Virus record (IMG/VR): IMGVR_UViG_3300037808_001962
Location: 1-64,000 of that record
Direction: 5' to 3' (one strand)
DNA from: a virus
Length of the DNA: 64,000 nucleotides
Shown here: positions 8,603 through 17,300 of the stretch, one piece after another
How the letters are laid out: each line of letters opens with the position of its first letter
How positions within the stretch are numbered: position 1 is the stretch's first letter
The notes under the pieces: model-generated
Seen by the model: the letters and a program-made list of their open reading frames with translations, nothing else
The model's database searches: none
Told to the model about the DNA's origin: nothing
Program-made: the position numbers and the translations under genes

Positions 8603-9628
8603 ATGATTAAAGTAAACCCCCGATTATATAACTGCTCTATAATAAGTGAAACATTAGATACTATTGATGGAATAGGGATTAACCACAACCATAATAGATT
8701 ATTTTGGGAGTTGATTAATTCTAAGATATATCAAAAACATCTAGAACTTTTTATACATACTAATCCCCTATTTTTTAAAAATAAGTCTCAAAAAGAAATA
8801 TGGCAGTGGGGGAAAGAGACTATTTATGGATTAGAGGAGACTATTACCAAGTTTCATACTATTGAAAATTCTAATCACATTTCATGGGACTTATTAGAAC
8901 CTATACTTGCTTTAGCTATTCCCCACTTTAACGCTGATTTAGGCGGTATACCTGAAACTACCTATTCTGAATATTGTACTAATCTAGAGAATGGAAAAGG
9001 ACTCCGTTTATTTAGATTTGGGATAAATAAACCCAATAACATTAGTTTTATTCCTATGGTTGAAAATTTGCTTAATTATATTTCGGAGAATAAAGGCTAT
9101 AAGACGGAGAAAGTAAAAGAGTTATATAAAGCTACTCAAACTTTTTTAAAAGGTTTACCCACTATTTGGGGCTGTATTGAGGCAGGTTTAAATAAAGAGG
9201 CTTTATTAATTAGTGATTTTATATTAGGTCTAATAGATAAAGATCCCTCTATCTGTGATAGTGCTGCTAGAAGGAGGACTAGCTTATGTTTGGCTAAAGG
9301 ATCTATCTATTTATCTATAGGGAATAAGTTGAAAGCTATAGAAGCTTTTGAAGTGATTACAAGTCTTTTCTATAAAAAAGAGGGTGACTCCTCTATGGGT
9401 CAAAAATTATATTCTAGAGTGGCCCAGACTAGAGCAGTGGAGGCTTCTATTCAATTATATAAGTTAGATCCCACTACTAAAAGGGCTAAAATCTGTACTG
9501 AATTATTTATTAGATCCTTATTACCTAATTTTATAAGCGGTCATGATAGTGATGCTTGGGAGGCAGTAAGAGAAAGAATAATTATTACTTATATGTTAGC
9601 TAAATACGTTTATGGATATAAAATATGA
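8603..9628 (+). CDS. Unknown protein with TPR-like helical repeats
   Basis: 341 residues, not recognised. The C-terminal half (about residues 215-310) contains amphipathic helical pairs such as CLAKGSIYLSIGNKLKAIEA, which follow the spacing of tetratricopeptide repeats, suggesting a protein-interaction scaffold. It sits 3 bases after the glycosyltransferase cassette and before the capsid genes. It could be a cassette accessory protein, for example holding the fibre or an acceptor, but nothing direct shows this. Confidence 0.55.
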   Translation: MIKVNPRLYNCSIISETLDTIDGIGINHNHNRLFWELINSKIYQKHLELFIHTNPLFFKNKSQKEIWQWGKETIYGLEETITKFHTIENSNHISWDLLEPILALAIPHFNADLGGIPETTYSEYCTNLENGKGLRLFRFGINKPNNISFIPMVENLLNYISENKGYKTEKVKELYKATQTFLKGLPTIWGCIEAGLNKEALLISDFILGLIDKDPSICDSAARRRTSLCLAKGSIYLSIGNKLKAIEAFEVITSLFYKKEGDSSMGQKLYSRVAQTRAVEASIQLYKLDPTTKRAKICTELFIRSLLPNFISGHDSDAWEAVRERIIITYMLAKYVYGYKI

Positions 9629-9643
9629 AAAAAGGAAAATAAA

Positions 9644-9910
9644 GTGCAAATAAGAGAATACACCGAAGAACAGAAAAAAGCGATTAAAAAAAGGTTATGT
9701 GAAAAGATAGATAAATCTTTTGAGATTAATCAATATGGAAAAGGTACACCTTTTTGGATGAATCTATTTTTCCTATTGGATAGGTTTAATAGAGGTAATT
9801 ATTACGGAACTATAGAGATAAAGGTATTAGGAACTTCTTGTAATGATGCTAAAGAGAAAGATAGGACGCATAAATTGATGGAAATTTACCCCGAACCGGG
9901 AGAACTCTGA
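9644..9910 (+). CDS. Small protein of unknown function
   Basis: 88 residues, starting at GTG 9644 behind an AAAGGAAAA stretch that can serve as ribosome-binding site. The N-terminus is strongly charged and helical (EEQKKAIKKRLCEKIDK), the middle aromatic. No family recognised. It ends the gene run after the glycan cassette. Confidence 0.5.
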   Translation: MQIREYTEEQKKAIKKRLCEKIDKSFEINQYGKGTPFWMNLFFLLDRFNRGNYYGTIEIKVLGTSCNDAKEKDRTHKLMEIYPEPGEL

Positions 9911-10028
9911 TTTTTTTAGTATTAGTCCTTGCCTTACTAAGGCTACTTATGATAGATTGTCCCCGTACGGAACGGTATAGGATTAATCCGTTCGCACGTA
10001 ATTTTAAATTATGGATAGGAAGAACAAT
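9911..10028 (+). promoter_or_regulatory. Intergenic region with hairpins before the capsid genes
   Basis: About 118 bases separate the glycan and capsid sets, unusual in this dense genome. It contains a compact palindrome (GCCTTACTAAGGC, 9937-9949) and a second stem of GAACGG (9970-9975) with CCGTTC (9988-9993) around a 12-base loop. Neither is followed by a good T-run. It may be a transcription boundary or an RNA-processing site. No sigma-70-like promoter is convincing. Confidence 0.35.
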
Positions 10029-11285
10029 ATGGATAAATTAGATATTGGGGGAGCTAGTCCCGATACTTTACCTCTAGGGACTATCTTTAAGGATGGGGAA
10101 ATCGATATTCATGAAACTTTGTCGGTTAAAGTTTATGAGGGAAAGGGCTCTAAGAAGAAGCAAATGGTTGTTAAACTTATTGAGTCTGGGCTATCAAAAA
10201 ATAAATATTACTATTCCAAAGGGGTGGCTGAATCAGTTGCTGATTTAATTATTGAACGGCCTCAAATGTATATGGATCATTCTATGGGATATTTTGGCGG
10301 TGGGGCTAGAAGCTTTAATGAATTAGTTGCAGTTGCTAAAGAAAGCTATAAAAAAGAAGGGGCGGCTTATGCTATTGTAGAAGTAGTTGATAATCCCGCT
10401 ACTTCTTGGTTATATGAACTAGCTAAAAACCATGAGGGGCTTGTAGGAGCTTCAATTGATGCTAGAGCTAAAGTAAGGGTGGCTAAAGCAGTAGATGGTA
10501 TACTTTGGGGAGACCATGATTTTGACCCCGATGATGATCTTGAAAAAACAGGTCGTCAAAAATATGTAGTTGAGGAATTAGTTTTCCTTAACTCAGTAGA
10601 TTTCGTCACTTATCCCTCTGCTGGAGGCAAGGTTGTCGAATTAATGGCTTCACAGATTACTAGTGAAGCAACAGAGAAACTCTCTCAATTAATGGAAGGG
10701 TTTAAACACGACATGACTACTATCATCACAAAAGAAACGGAGGACTTATCAATGGATAAATCCACAGTCAAACTGACTAAAGAAGCTTTTATGGTGGAAT
10801 ATCCAGATCTTTTTAATCAAATTAAGGAAGAAGCCGTTGAGACTGCAGAACAGAGTTCTGAAGTTGAAGCTAAGATTTCTGAATTAAATGATTCAAAGAA
10901 AGACCTGGAGAAGAAACTAGAAGAAGCGTCTACGGTTAACGATGAACTCCGGATTAAACTCGATGAATTCGAGCTTAAGGAGAAGGTCGAAGCCAAACAG
11001 AACATGGTCCAGAGCCTTGTGAAGGAACATGGCTTGGAACAAGATTATGTCTCAGAAGTTTTCATCGAGGATTTGATGAAATTAGAAGAGGCAGAGGATA
11101 TTGTTTCTCGCATTAAAGATCGTAAGTCCCTAATAGAATCCACAGCTGGCGAAGTAACCGGAAACGGCCAACGTCAGACTAAGGAAACTAAAGAAGGCGA
11201 AGAAAAAGAAGAAGATTCTAAATTAGAAATATCTGATGAAGATCTTATTAGTTCAATTAAACAACGTAACGTTAAACGCAGATAA
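10029..11285 (+). CDS. Prohead protease fused to scaffold
   Basis: I prefer ATG 10029 because AGGAAG sits 6 bases before it; an in-frame ATG lies at 10011. The N-terminal 210 residues match phage prohead proteases: GLSKNKYYY, the DH pair (His90 from ATG 10011) and VGASIDA (Ser148) fit the His-Ser nucleophile pattern, followed by VDFVTYPSAGG. The C-terminal half (about 265-424) is a long charged coiled coil rich in Glu and Lys, as expected for a scaffolding core. A fusion makes the protease its own scaffold, which is released by self-cleavage on maturation. It directly precedes the decoration and capsid genes. Confidence 0.85.
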   Translation: MDKLDIGGASPDTLPLGTIFKDGEIDIHETLSVKVYEGKGSKKKQMVVKLIESGLSKNKYYYSKGVAESVADLIIERPQMYMDHSMGYFGGGARSFNELVAVAKESYKKEGAAYAIVEVVDNPATSWLYELAKNHEGLVGASIDARAKVRVAKAVDGILWGDHDFDPDDDLEKTGRQKYVVEELVFLNSVDFVTYPSAGGKVVELMASQITSEATEKLSQLMEGFKHDMTTIITKETEDLSMDKSTVKLTKEAFMVEYPDLFNQIKEEAVETAEQSSEVEAKISELNDSKKDLEKKLEEASTVNDELRIKLDEFELKEKVEAKQNMVQSLVKEHGLEQDYVSEVFIEDLMKLEEAEDIVSRIKDRKSLIESTAGEVTGNGQRQTKETKEGEEKEEDSKLEISDEDLISSIKQRNVKRR

Positions 11286-11297
11286 GGAGATTAAAAG

Positions 11298-11729
11298 ATG
11301 GCTGATTTAAAAGCTAGTGCTATATTACAATATGGCGATGCAATCTATGGACGTCTTACACTTCCAAAGAAAACAGCGGCTGATGATTTACAAATCGGAG
11401 ATTTCCTTGTTTGGACTACTTCGGGTGTAGAGAAAATGAGTGCTGCAACGGGTGATGCTACTTTTGTTGGAATTTGTGGAATGCTTTCAGAAGATGCTGA
11501 TGGACCCTCTAATATCTTGGTTTATACCCAAGCTATTATTGAAGTTCCAACAACTTCTGCAAACTTTACCCCAGGTGCTGGTTTAAAGTACAAAACCGAT
11601 GGAACATTAGAAGCGGATGGTGCTGCTAATACTATCGCTAATTCGTTAGAATACAAAAGCTCCGCAACCTCATTGAAGGTATTGGTTGATGTGGTAAGCT
11701 TACAAAAACTATTTAGCGTTTCAGCTTAA
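11298..11729 (+). CDS. Capsid decoration/cement protein (DUF2190-like)
   Basis: 143 residues, Ala/Thr/Gly-rich beta protein. Segments like GDFLVWTTSGVEKM and FVGICGMLSEDADG follow the pattern of DUF2190/gp-D-like capsid cement proteins, which bind the outside of the HK97-fold shell. Position between scaffold/protease and major capsid protein supports this. A strong Shine-Dalgarno (AAGGAG) precedes it. Confidence 0.6.
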   Translation: MADLKASAILQYGDAIYGRLTLPKKTAADDLQIGDFLVWTTSGVEKMSAATGDATFVGICGMLSEDADGPSNILVYTQAIIEVPTTSANFTPGAGLKYKTDGTLEADGAANTIANSLEYKSSATSLKVLVDVVSLQKLFSVSA

Positions 11730-11744
11730 TAAAGGAGAATACTA

Positions 11745-12914
11745 ATGAATAAGAATGGAGTAATTAGAAACCTGGTTGAATCTGAAGTCAAAAGGGCTGA
11801 TGGTAATACATATACAGGTTACGCAAATGCCGGAGATAAAGTTGAACAACTTTTAGAGTCCGGTAAAGTTACTACTCGTGACTTCTCTTTTCGTCAGTTG
11901 TACGAAGAGTTAGTTGATGTTCCCTTGGGAGCTGATTCAGCACAAGTAGCAGAGGCATTAAATTCCTCAAGTTTTCCTACAATAGCTTCTAAAGTTATTA
12001 ATAAAGATATTATTGATGAATATGACCTTGCATTAGGGAACGTCGGGAATCTTGTAGATGAATCCCAGGCTACCCGTACAGATGAAGAGATAGTTGTTGG
12101 TTTTACAGCTGGCGATACTACACCTCTTATGAGACGCCAAGGTATGGCTTATGAAGAAACCTCAATGGGTGAGAAAAATTGGAAAGTCAAAATGGCTGAT
12201 TTCGGTCGTATGATTTCCCTTACTCGTGAAGTTATCTTTGAAGACCGTACTGGGGAAGTTTTAAAAAGAGCCCGTGATATCGGTAGAGCTGGTGGACACC
12301 ACAAACAAAAGATGATTATTGAAACAATTGAAGCTAGTGCTCGTACTGCTTTTGAAGAAAGCACCTTTGGTGGAGCTAACTACAAAGGAAGTGACATTAC
12401 ACTTTATGCAAATGATCATGCAAGTTTGGATGGTCAAACTAATGATAATCTAGTTGTAAGTAATGCACTTGCTGATTATACTGACTTGGATAACGTCTAT
12501 TTAGCATTTGCTAATATGGTAGACGAAGCAGGAGATAAAATTAATGTTGTTCCTAAAACAATATTAATTCCTCAAGCCTTAATGGCAACTGCATCTAAGA
12601 TCATGAATAGTCAGTTTTTACATGATGGTTCTGGTGGTTCTAACGTACCTAGCTATAACCCTGTCCATGACATTGGTTCTGGCTCGGCAATGGATATTGT
12701 TAGTTCAGTATTTCTTTCAAGCGCTTCAACTTGGTTTATGGGAGACTTCAATAGCCAATTGATGGGTTTGAGCGTTTACGATCCGGCAACAGCTTCTCAA
12801 GGAGCTGATTCCGAACTGGCATTTACTAACCAGATTGTTGCACGATTCAGATGGTCTTATCATTATGGCTTAGGTCATACTGATTGGAGATATATTATTA
12901 AGTCAACTGCTTAA
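11745..12914 (+). CDS. Major capsid protein (HK97 fold, Mu gpT-like)
   Basis: 389 residues, preceded by AAAGGAG. Length, position after protease and decoration genes, and sequence pattern fit the HK97-fold major head subunit of the Mu gpT-like group: a helical N-arm, FPTIASKVI, the LMRRQGMAYEE to MADFGRMISLTREVIFEDR region, and a C-terminal RWSYHYGLGHTDWRYI strand. An N-terminal stretch may be removed by the upstream protease. Codon use here is enriched in C/G-ending codons compared with neighbours, consistent with very high expression. Confidence 0.85.
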   Translation: MNKNGVIRNLVESEVKRADGNTYTGYANAGDKVEQLLESGKVTTRDFSFRQLYEELVDVPLGADSAQVAEALNSSSFPTIASKVINKDIIDEYDLALGNVGNLVDESQATRTDEEIVVGFTAGDTTPLMRRQGMAYEETSMGEKNWKVKMADFGRMISLTREVIFEDRTGEVLKRARDIGRAGGHHKQKMIIETIEASARTAFEESTFGGANYKGSDITLYANDHASLDGQTNDNLVVSNALADYTDLDNVYLAFANMVDEAGDKINVVPKTILIPQALMATASKIMNSQFLHDGSGGSNVPSYNPVHDIGSGSAMDIVSSVFLSSASTWFMGDFNSQLMGLSVYDPATASQGADSELAFTNQIVARFRWSYHYGLGHTDWRYIIKSTA

Positions 12915-12928
12915 TAATAAGTCACATT

Positions 12929-12964
12929 AAATATATGGGAAGGTTTTATCCTTCCCATATATTT
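12929..12964 (+). terminator. Strong hairpin after the major capsid gene
   Basis: A perfect 15-bp stem (12929-12943 with 12950-12964; AAATATATGGGAAGG and its complement) closes a 6-base loop, 14 bases past the capsid stop codon. The right arm ends in ATATATTT rather than a pure T-run, so it may act as a partial terminator or an mRNA-stabilising 3' structure that keeps capsid expression above the tail genes. Confidence 0.8.
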
Positions 12965-12988
12965 ATTAACTAAAGGACAATATTTATA

Positions 12989-13243
12989 ATGGAAGATCTC
13001 AAAAAAAAGAAACTACCGGTTCCTGCTGGAGACCCCTTTGCTGGGGCTATAAAAAAAATAGGTGGTAAAGGTTCTTATAGTTTTACTACTACAGGTGGTA
13101 AAAGTAAAGGAGCGAGTAAAAGAGGGAGTATAGGGAAAGATTATAAAACCTATAGATCTAAGAATCCCTCCTCTAGTAAAAGAGGTAGAGCAGCTGATTC
13201 AGCTAATAAAACAGCTTATAAAGGTAAAAAGAGAGGTGGATAA
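12989..13243 (+). CDS. Small, very basic protein 1
   Basis: 84 residues, about one quarter Lys/Arg plus many Gly and Ser, with almost no hydrophobic core. The C-terminal half is a repetitive GKSKGASKRG / SSKRGRAAD-type low-complexity sequence. First of four consecutive basic genes right after the capsid gene. Such composition suggests nucleic-acid or capsid-interior binding. Confidence 0.65.
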   Translation: MEDLKKKKLPVPAGDPFAGAIKKIGGKGSYSFTTTGGKSKGASKRGSIGKDYKTYRSKNPSSSKRGRAADSANKTAYKGKKRGG

Positions 13244-13245
13244 CA

Positions 13246-13359
13246 ATGGCACTTAATGGAAAAACAAAAGCTCAAAGACGGATTAAGCCTGAAACAAAAA
13301 AAGAAGAGACTAAAAAATCAGGATCAACCCCAGTTAAGAAAGAAGCTAAAAAAGGTTAA
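13246..13359 (+). CDS. Small, very basic protein 2 (37 aa)
   Basis: ATG 13246 follows the previous stop by two bases and reads 37 codons to TAA at 13357-13359. The product (MALNGKTKAQRR..., ending VKKEAKKG) is Lys-rich with some Glu. It is below usual length cut-offs and would be missed by automatic annotation; its place in a row of like genes supports it. Confidence 0.55.
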   Translation: MALNGKTKAQRRIKPETKKEETKKSGSTPVKKEAKKG

Positions 13360-13367
13360 TTGACTTA

Positions 13368-13514
13368 ATGGCTAAAATTAAAGGGGCTATTGCAAAAGCT
13401 CGTAAAATGCATAAAAAAATTGATGGACGCTTTAAAAAAGGGATTAGAAAAAGCGGCTTAAAAATTAAATCCGGTCCTACTAAAGGTAGGCCTAGATCAA
13501 AGGGGAAAAAATAA
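13368..13514 (+). CDS. Small, very basic protein 3 (48 aa)
   Basis: ATG 13368 to TAA 13512-13514, 48 residues. The sequence starts MAKIKGAIAKARKMHKKIDG and ends in a GRPRSKGKK tail. It is strongly cationic with one potential amphipathic helix, like histone or protamine tails. It lies between basic proteins 2 and 4. Confidence 0.6.
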   Translation: MAKIKGAIAKARKMHKKIDGRFKKGIRKSGLKIKSGPTKGRPRSKGKK

Positions 13515-13684
13515 TGCTTAAAAAGAAAGAAAAGAAACCGGAAACAAAAAAACCTGGTAAAACAAGTAGTAGAGCATTTGGTAAATTTGCTACTAAAGCT
13601 AAAAGGTCTAGATCAAGGGGAAATAAAAAATCTGGAGCAACTAAAAGACAGAGAGGCTCTAGAGGACCTAGCGGGGGTAAATAG
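13514..13684 (+). CDS. Small, very basic protein 4 (56 aa)
   Basis: ATG 13514 overlaps the last base of the preceding TAA; TAG at 13682-13684 gives 56 residues. Composition is Lys/Arg/Ser/Gly with motifs such as KAKRSRSRGNKKSG, resembling SR-rich or protamine-like peptides. The next gene starts 5 bases later. Confidence 0.6.
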   Translation: MLKKKEKKPETKKPGKTSSRAFGKFATKAKRSRSRGNKKSGATKRQRGSRGPSGGK

Positions 13685-13689
13685 GTTAA

Positions 13690-14448
13690 ATGTCTGAAAC
13701 TTTATCAACCTATTTAGATGTTATAGATTTAATCCCTCAGCTTTATGATGAGGAAGAGGAAAATTACCCTGTTGTATCTCCCCAAAAGATAAGGAATGTT
13801 ATAGGTCGTAATGATTTTCAAATTAAGTCTCAATTAAAGAATTACTATGGGGCTGATTTAACCTCGACTCCTCGGCTTACCCAGCCTACCCCCAAACGGG
13901 GTTATACAGCCCTTGGGCAATTACTATTAACTGATGGTACTAATGATGTTTCAGTTACTAATAGTATTTCAGTAAAAACCCAGGTTTATAGAATCCTTTT
14001 TACAAGCCCTACTGTGTTCGAAGTAACCAGTGACCTAACGGGGGCTCAAGGAACCGGTAGTACTAGTCTTAGTTTTACTACTACCGATACTTTTTTAACT
14101 ATCCCTAATGAATGTTGGTCTGGTTCTTTTGAGACCGAGGATAGCTGGTATATTGCAGTTTATAATTATGAGGGTATGTTATCTCATTTGAGTTCTTTGC
14201 TTGCTGCAGTTTATATACTTAATACAATTTATACTGAAGAGGTTCCCGATGCTTCGGCAACAGCTTCTAAATATGAACAGATTTACAACAAACTTATTCG
14301 AGCTTTACAGAAAGGCACTATCTTTCTTGAAAAAGATTTATCCTCACGTAATCTCGACCCCATACAGATCGATTATGAAATCGATAACCATGGTAATGAT
14401 GTTACTAATTATACCGATGATGAATGGAATCGTCGGAGTATAATTTAA
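13690..14448 (+). CDS. Putative head-tail connector (gp36-like)
   Basis: 252 residues. The N-terminus (STYLDVIDLIPQL) and the late helical part (QIYNKLIRALQKGTIFLEKD) recall DUF1320/gp36-type head-completion adaptors, with a beta-rich domain of about 80 residues inserted between them (residues 70-150). Position just after the capsid genes and before the tail terminator-like gene supports a connector. Assignment is tentative. Confidence 0.45.
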   Translation: MSETLSTYLDVIDLIPQLYDEEEENYPVVSPQKIRNVIGRNDFQIKSQLKNYYGADLTSTPRLTQPTPKRGYTALGQLLLTDGTNDVSVTNSISVKTQVYRILFTSPTVFEVTSDLTGAQGTGSTSLSFTTTDTFLTIPNECWSGSFETEDSWYIAVYNYEGMLSHLSSLLAAVYILNTIYTEEVPDASATASKYEQIYNKLIRALQKGTIFLEKDLSSRNLDPIQIDYEIDNHGNDVTNYTDDEWNRRSII

Positions 14449-14502
14449 TAATCATTATAGACCTGAACAGCGTTATTTAAAACGTTAACTTAGGAGGCTT
14501 GA

Positions 14503-15459
14503 ATGCCTGCTTATAGTACTAAAACAGCTGATTTGCTAGATAATATTAAGGCAGCAATAAAGACTGAGGTTACTCCTCATGGAGAATTGAGTAGCGTTAA
14601 GCAAGTTAGGGTTGGTTCTGTAAGAAATCCAGCAGCATTTCCTTTTATTACTATTATACCTATTGAAGAAAGGAATAGGGGCATACAAAATGGTAATATG
14701 ATTAATGTTAGAAAGATAAGAATTGAGGTTTATGCTAATAAAGCTAAATCAAAAGATTCTATGCGGGCGGTTATGGGTATGATTGAACAAGTAAAAAATA
14801 TCTTTAAATTAGATTCCTCTTATTGGCAAATTCCCCCTGATGCAGATATAGATAGTGATCCCACAGTTTATGATCTACAAATTAATAGTATTGGGTCAAG
14901 TGATAAATCAATACCTTTTAGAAATGGATTTATTCATTCAGCTTCTATGGAAATTGATTGTTATAGTAAAGACTTATTAAATCCTGAGGTTGATGGGACT
15001 AGTTCTAATTCTATTATTGAGACTGATGCTAAAACTTTAATTGATACTATAACTAATACATATAAGGGGTATAAGACTGGAGCTAATGCAGTATTATCTA
15101 GTACTAAAGGATTTAAGAGCTTTACTCTTCCTCCTTCACCCCATTACCCTATTATTTTTGTAGGAATTGAGGGAGAAAGTAGGGACCATACTTTTACAGG
15201 AAAAGATGTTATTAGTAGATCAATAAGTATTAATATTATAACGCAGATGGGATCTAAAGAGGAGAGCTTGAGAAAGAATTTATTGATTGCTGATTATTGC
15301 AGACAAATCTTATTAGCAAATAGAGATTTTGGTGGACGGGTTGTTCATTATGATTATGATGGAATTTTATTTGGTCAATTAACGGGAGACAATGGGAAAT
15401 TATTGTATGGAAGTTCTCTTAAGTTTACTGCCCAAAATTATGAAACCATGTTAAATTAA
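14503..15459 (+). CDS. Tail terminator/completion-like protein, tandem duplicated
   Basis: 318 residues behind a good AGGAGG. Two halves (about 1-160 and 170-318) share one plan: a helix (DLLDNIKAAIKTEV / DAKTLIDTITNTY), a variable loop, a Pro-containing strand (FPFITIIPIEE / YPIIFVGIEGE), a basic strand (NVRKIRIEVYA / ISRSISINIIT), a long helix, then a final pair of strands (ASMEIDCYS / SSLKFTAQN). This resembles tail terminator or neck proteins that form hexameric rings. The duplication within one chain is unusual. No direct family match is certain. Confidence 0.5.
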   Translation: MPAYSTKTADLLDNIKAAIKTEVTPHGELSSVKQVRVGSVRNPAAFPFITIIPIEERNRGIQNGNMINVRKIRIEVYANKAKSKDSMRAVMGMIEQVKNIFKLDSSYWQIPPDADIDSDPTVYDLQINSIGSSDKSIPFRNGFIHSASMEIDCYSKDLLNPEVDGTSSNSIIETDAKTLIDTITNTYKGYKTGANAVLSSTKGFKSFTLPPSPHYPIIFVGIEGESRDHTFTGKDVISRSISINIITQMGSKEESLRKNLLIADYCRQILLANRDFGGRVVHYDYDGILFGQLTGDNGKLLYGSSLKFTAQNYETMLN

Positions 15460-15470
15460 AGGAGAGGATC

Positions 15471-15740
15471 ATGGCTAAAATAAAAACAGAATACTTGAAA
15501 GCCCGATTTGGGCCAGAAAGAAAAAAACTGGGATTATTACGTTCTAGTTTAATGGCAGGCGGAGAAACTATAGTTCCCGATGAACTTGTTTATATACTAG
15601 AAAAAGGTACTTATACAAAAATTAGAGAAAAAAAGGTAGAGACTCCTAAGAAGGAGATCAAAAAGCCGAAAAAAACTAAAAAAATAAATAAAGAAGAAAA
15701 GGTATCCCTTGAAGACCTAAACCCTTCTTACATTAAATAA
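15471..15740 (+). CDS. Small Lys-rich protein in tail gene set
   Basis: 89 residues. The N-terminal half could form a small beta domain (RSSLMAGGETIVPDELVYIL); the C-terminal half is a run of Lys, Thr, Pro and Glu, a disordered linker type. No family recognised. It sits 11 bases after the terminator-like gene and 15 before the tube gene, so it is probably a minor neck or tail component. Confidence 0.55.
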   Translation: MAKIKTEYLKARFGPERKKLGLLRSSLMAGGETIVPDELVYILEKGTYTKIREKKVETPKKEIKKPKKTKKINKEEKVSLEDLNPSYIK

Positions 15741-15755
15741 AGGAGAGAGTTAATT

Positions 15756-17174
15756 ATGGCTACTCGTACAATATGGCAAGATCTTTACGGATTTGAGTTA
15801 GATCTTGGCCAATCTTCCCTTTCAACTCACGTTGCTACATGGCCAGGCTTTGTAACGGCAACTGATATAGGGATTCAAGGATTAGGATCAGGAGCGGGTA
15901 AGTTTGCTTTACCCCTGACGGATCATCCAAATTTCAAATCACCTAGTGCTACAGTAGATACTGAAGAGGCTAGAGGAATGTCACCTCGACATAATAATGA
16001 ATTTAATGTAGCAGCTTCTGGAGAACCCATTGAATTTACAATACCTATGTTAGGTAATGCATATAATGTGGGCTCAATGATTGCATTATTGTTCCAAAAT
16101 GGGGCAGTGGAGTCTTCACCTACGGGTCAAACCAGTATGCATGCAATAACGGGTTCACCTTATACTTCGGCTGATTGTGATAATTATGCATACTTTACTC
16201 GCTCACTTCAACCCGGTACGGCTACTGAGGATGTGGACCTGGTAGTAAAAGGAGCAATTTGCTCCGCTTTAACTCTTTCAGGGGAAGCGGGAGGCTTATT
16301 GACTATTGAGCCTACAATTCAAGCAGCTAAATGGGATCAAGCTTGTTTAGGGTCGGGTACACTTAGCTCTACTGTTACAATTACTTCGGGAGGAACGGGT
16401 TATACTAGCGGTAATCTTGTAATATCAGGCGGCGGCGGAACAGGAATGGCTGGAACCTTTGTTGCGGTTGCGGGAGTAATTACTGAAGTAACCATTTCAA
16501 GTCTGGGTTCAGGGTATACTTCTTTACCCACTATTGACGGGGATGCAGGAGGAAACGCAGATGCAACTCTTACTCCTAGTTTTACAATTCCTGCAGGATT
16601 AACCACTAACCTAAGTGGGAGTTTTGCTGATATAACTCCTCTTAAATTTCAGGATTCTACTATTGGTATTGAGTATAGTACGGGAAATTGGGCAGATATT
16701 TTTGTTCCCAGTATCTCAGTTACAGTCGGTACTAATCCTATGTTCAACTTCTATAATGATGATGCAGCTTCATCTATCCATCTAGGGAGATTGACAGTAG
16801 AGGGTAGTTTAACCTTCCCTTGGAATCCTGGAGATACTAATGTGGATAAAAACTGGATTGTTAATAAATTCCTTAATGGGGTTCCTTTCCGATTAGCCTG
16901 GTATTGGGGTAAAACCTCAGGAGCAGTTAATGTTGGAACTGATGCTGATTTTGCGGGTGGAACAATACTAGATAGGTATAAGAATGATTCAGCCGCTACA
17001 AACCCTAAGAGTTTTGTTTCAGTAATTATGAATGTTAAAGTTACTGATTATGAAATTTCAGGAGATAATGAGCTACAGATTGAAGCTACTTTACAAGGTG
17101 TTAGCGATGATACTAATGAAGCAGTTATAATAAGAGCTATGTATGCTGATACTTTATACAACTTATCTGCATAG
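15756..17174 (+). CDS. Major tail (tube) protein with inserted glycine-rich domain
   Basis: 472 residues, strong ribosome-binding site (AAAGGAGAG). Beta-rich, Thr/Ser/Gly-rich; position before the tail chaperones and tape measure marks it as the tube subunit. Residues about 207-275 form a self-contained insertion with GGTGYTSGNLVISGGGGTG and GSGYTSLPT, a repeat pattern seen in several phage structural proteins as a surface decoration. The flanking halves would make the tube fold. No sheath gene follows, consistent with a non-contractile tail. Confidence 0.75.
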   Translation: MATRTIWQDLYGFELDLGQSSLSTHVATWPGFVTATDIGIQGLGSGAGKFALPLTDHPNFKSPSATVDTEEARGMSPRHNNEFNVAASGEPIEFTIPMLGNAYNVGSMIALLFQNGAVESSPTGQTSMHAITGSPYTSADCDNYAYFTRSLQPGTATEDVDLVVKGAICSALTLSGEAGGLLTIEPTIQAAKWDQACLGSGTLSSTVTITSGGTGYTSGNLVISGGGGTGMAGTFVAVAGVITEVTISSLGSGYTSLPTIDGDAGGNADATLTPSFTIPAGLTTNLSGSFADITPLKFQDSTIGIEYSTGNWADIFVPSISVTVGTNPMFNFYNDDAASSIHLGRLTVEGSLTFPWNPGDTNVDKNWIVNKFLNGVPFRLAWYWGKTSGAVNVGTDADFAGGTILDRYKNDSAATNPKSFVSVIMNVKVTDYEISGDNELQIEATLQGVSDDTNEAVIIRAMYADTLYNLSA

Positions 17175-17199
17175 GATTGAAAAGAATGTAACCTATACT

Positions 17200-17224
17200 C
17201 CGGTACTTTATTTTAAGGTACCGG
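17200..17224 (+). terminator. Hairpin after the tail tube gene
   Basis: CCGGTAC (17200-17206) pairs with GTACCGG (17218-17224) around an 11-base A/T loop, 25 bases after the tube stop, in a 126-base gap. No T-run follows, so it may damp transcription or stabilise the tube mRNA rather than stop transcription. Confidence 0.4.
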
Positions 17225-17300
17225 GTTGGGTGCATTACGTAATAAAAACAAAAAAGAGGTACCCTACTAAGGGGCACTCACAGAAAAAGGAAACAAACTA

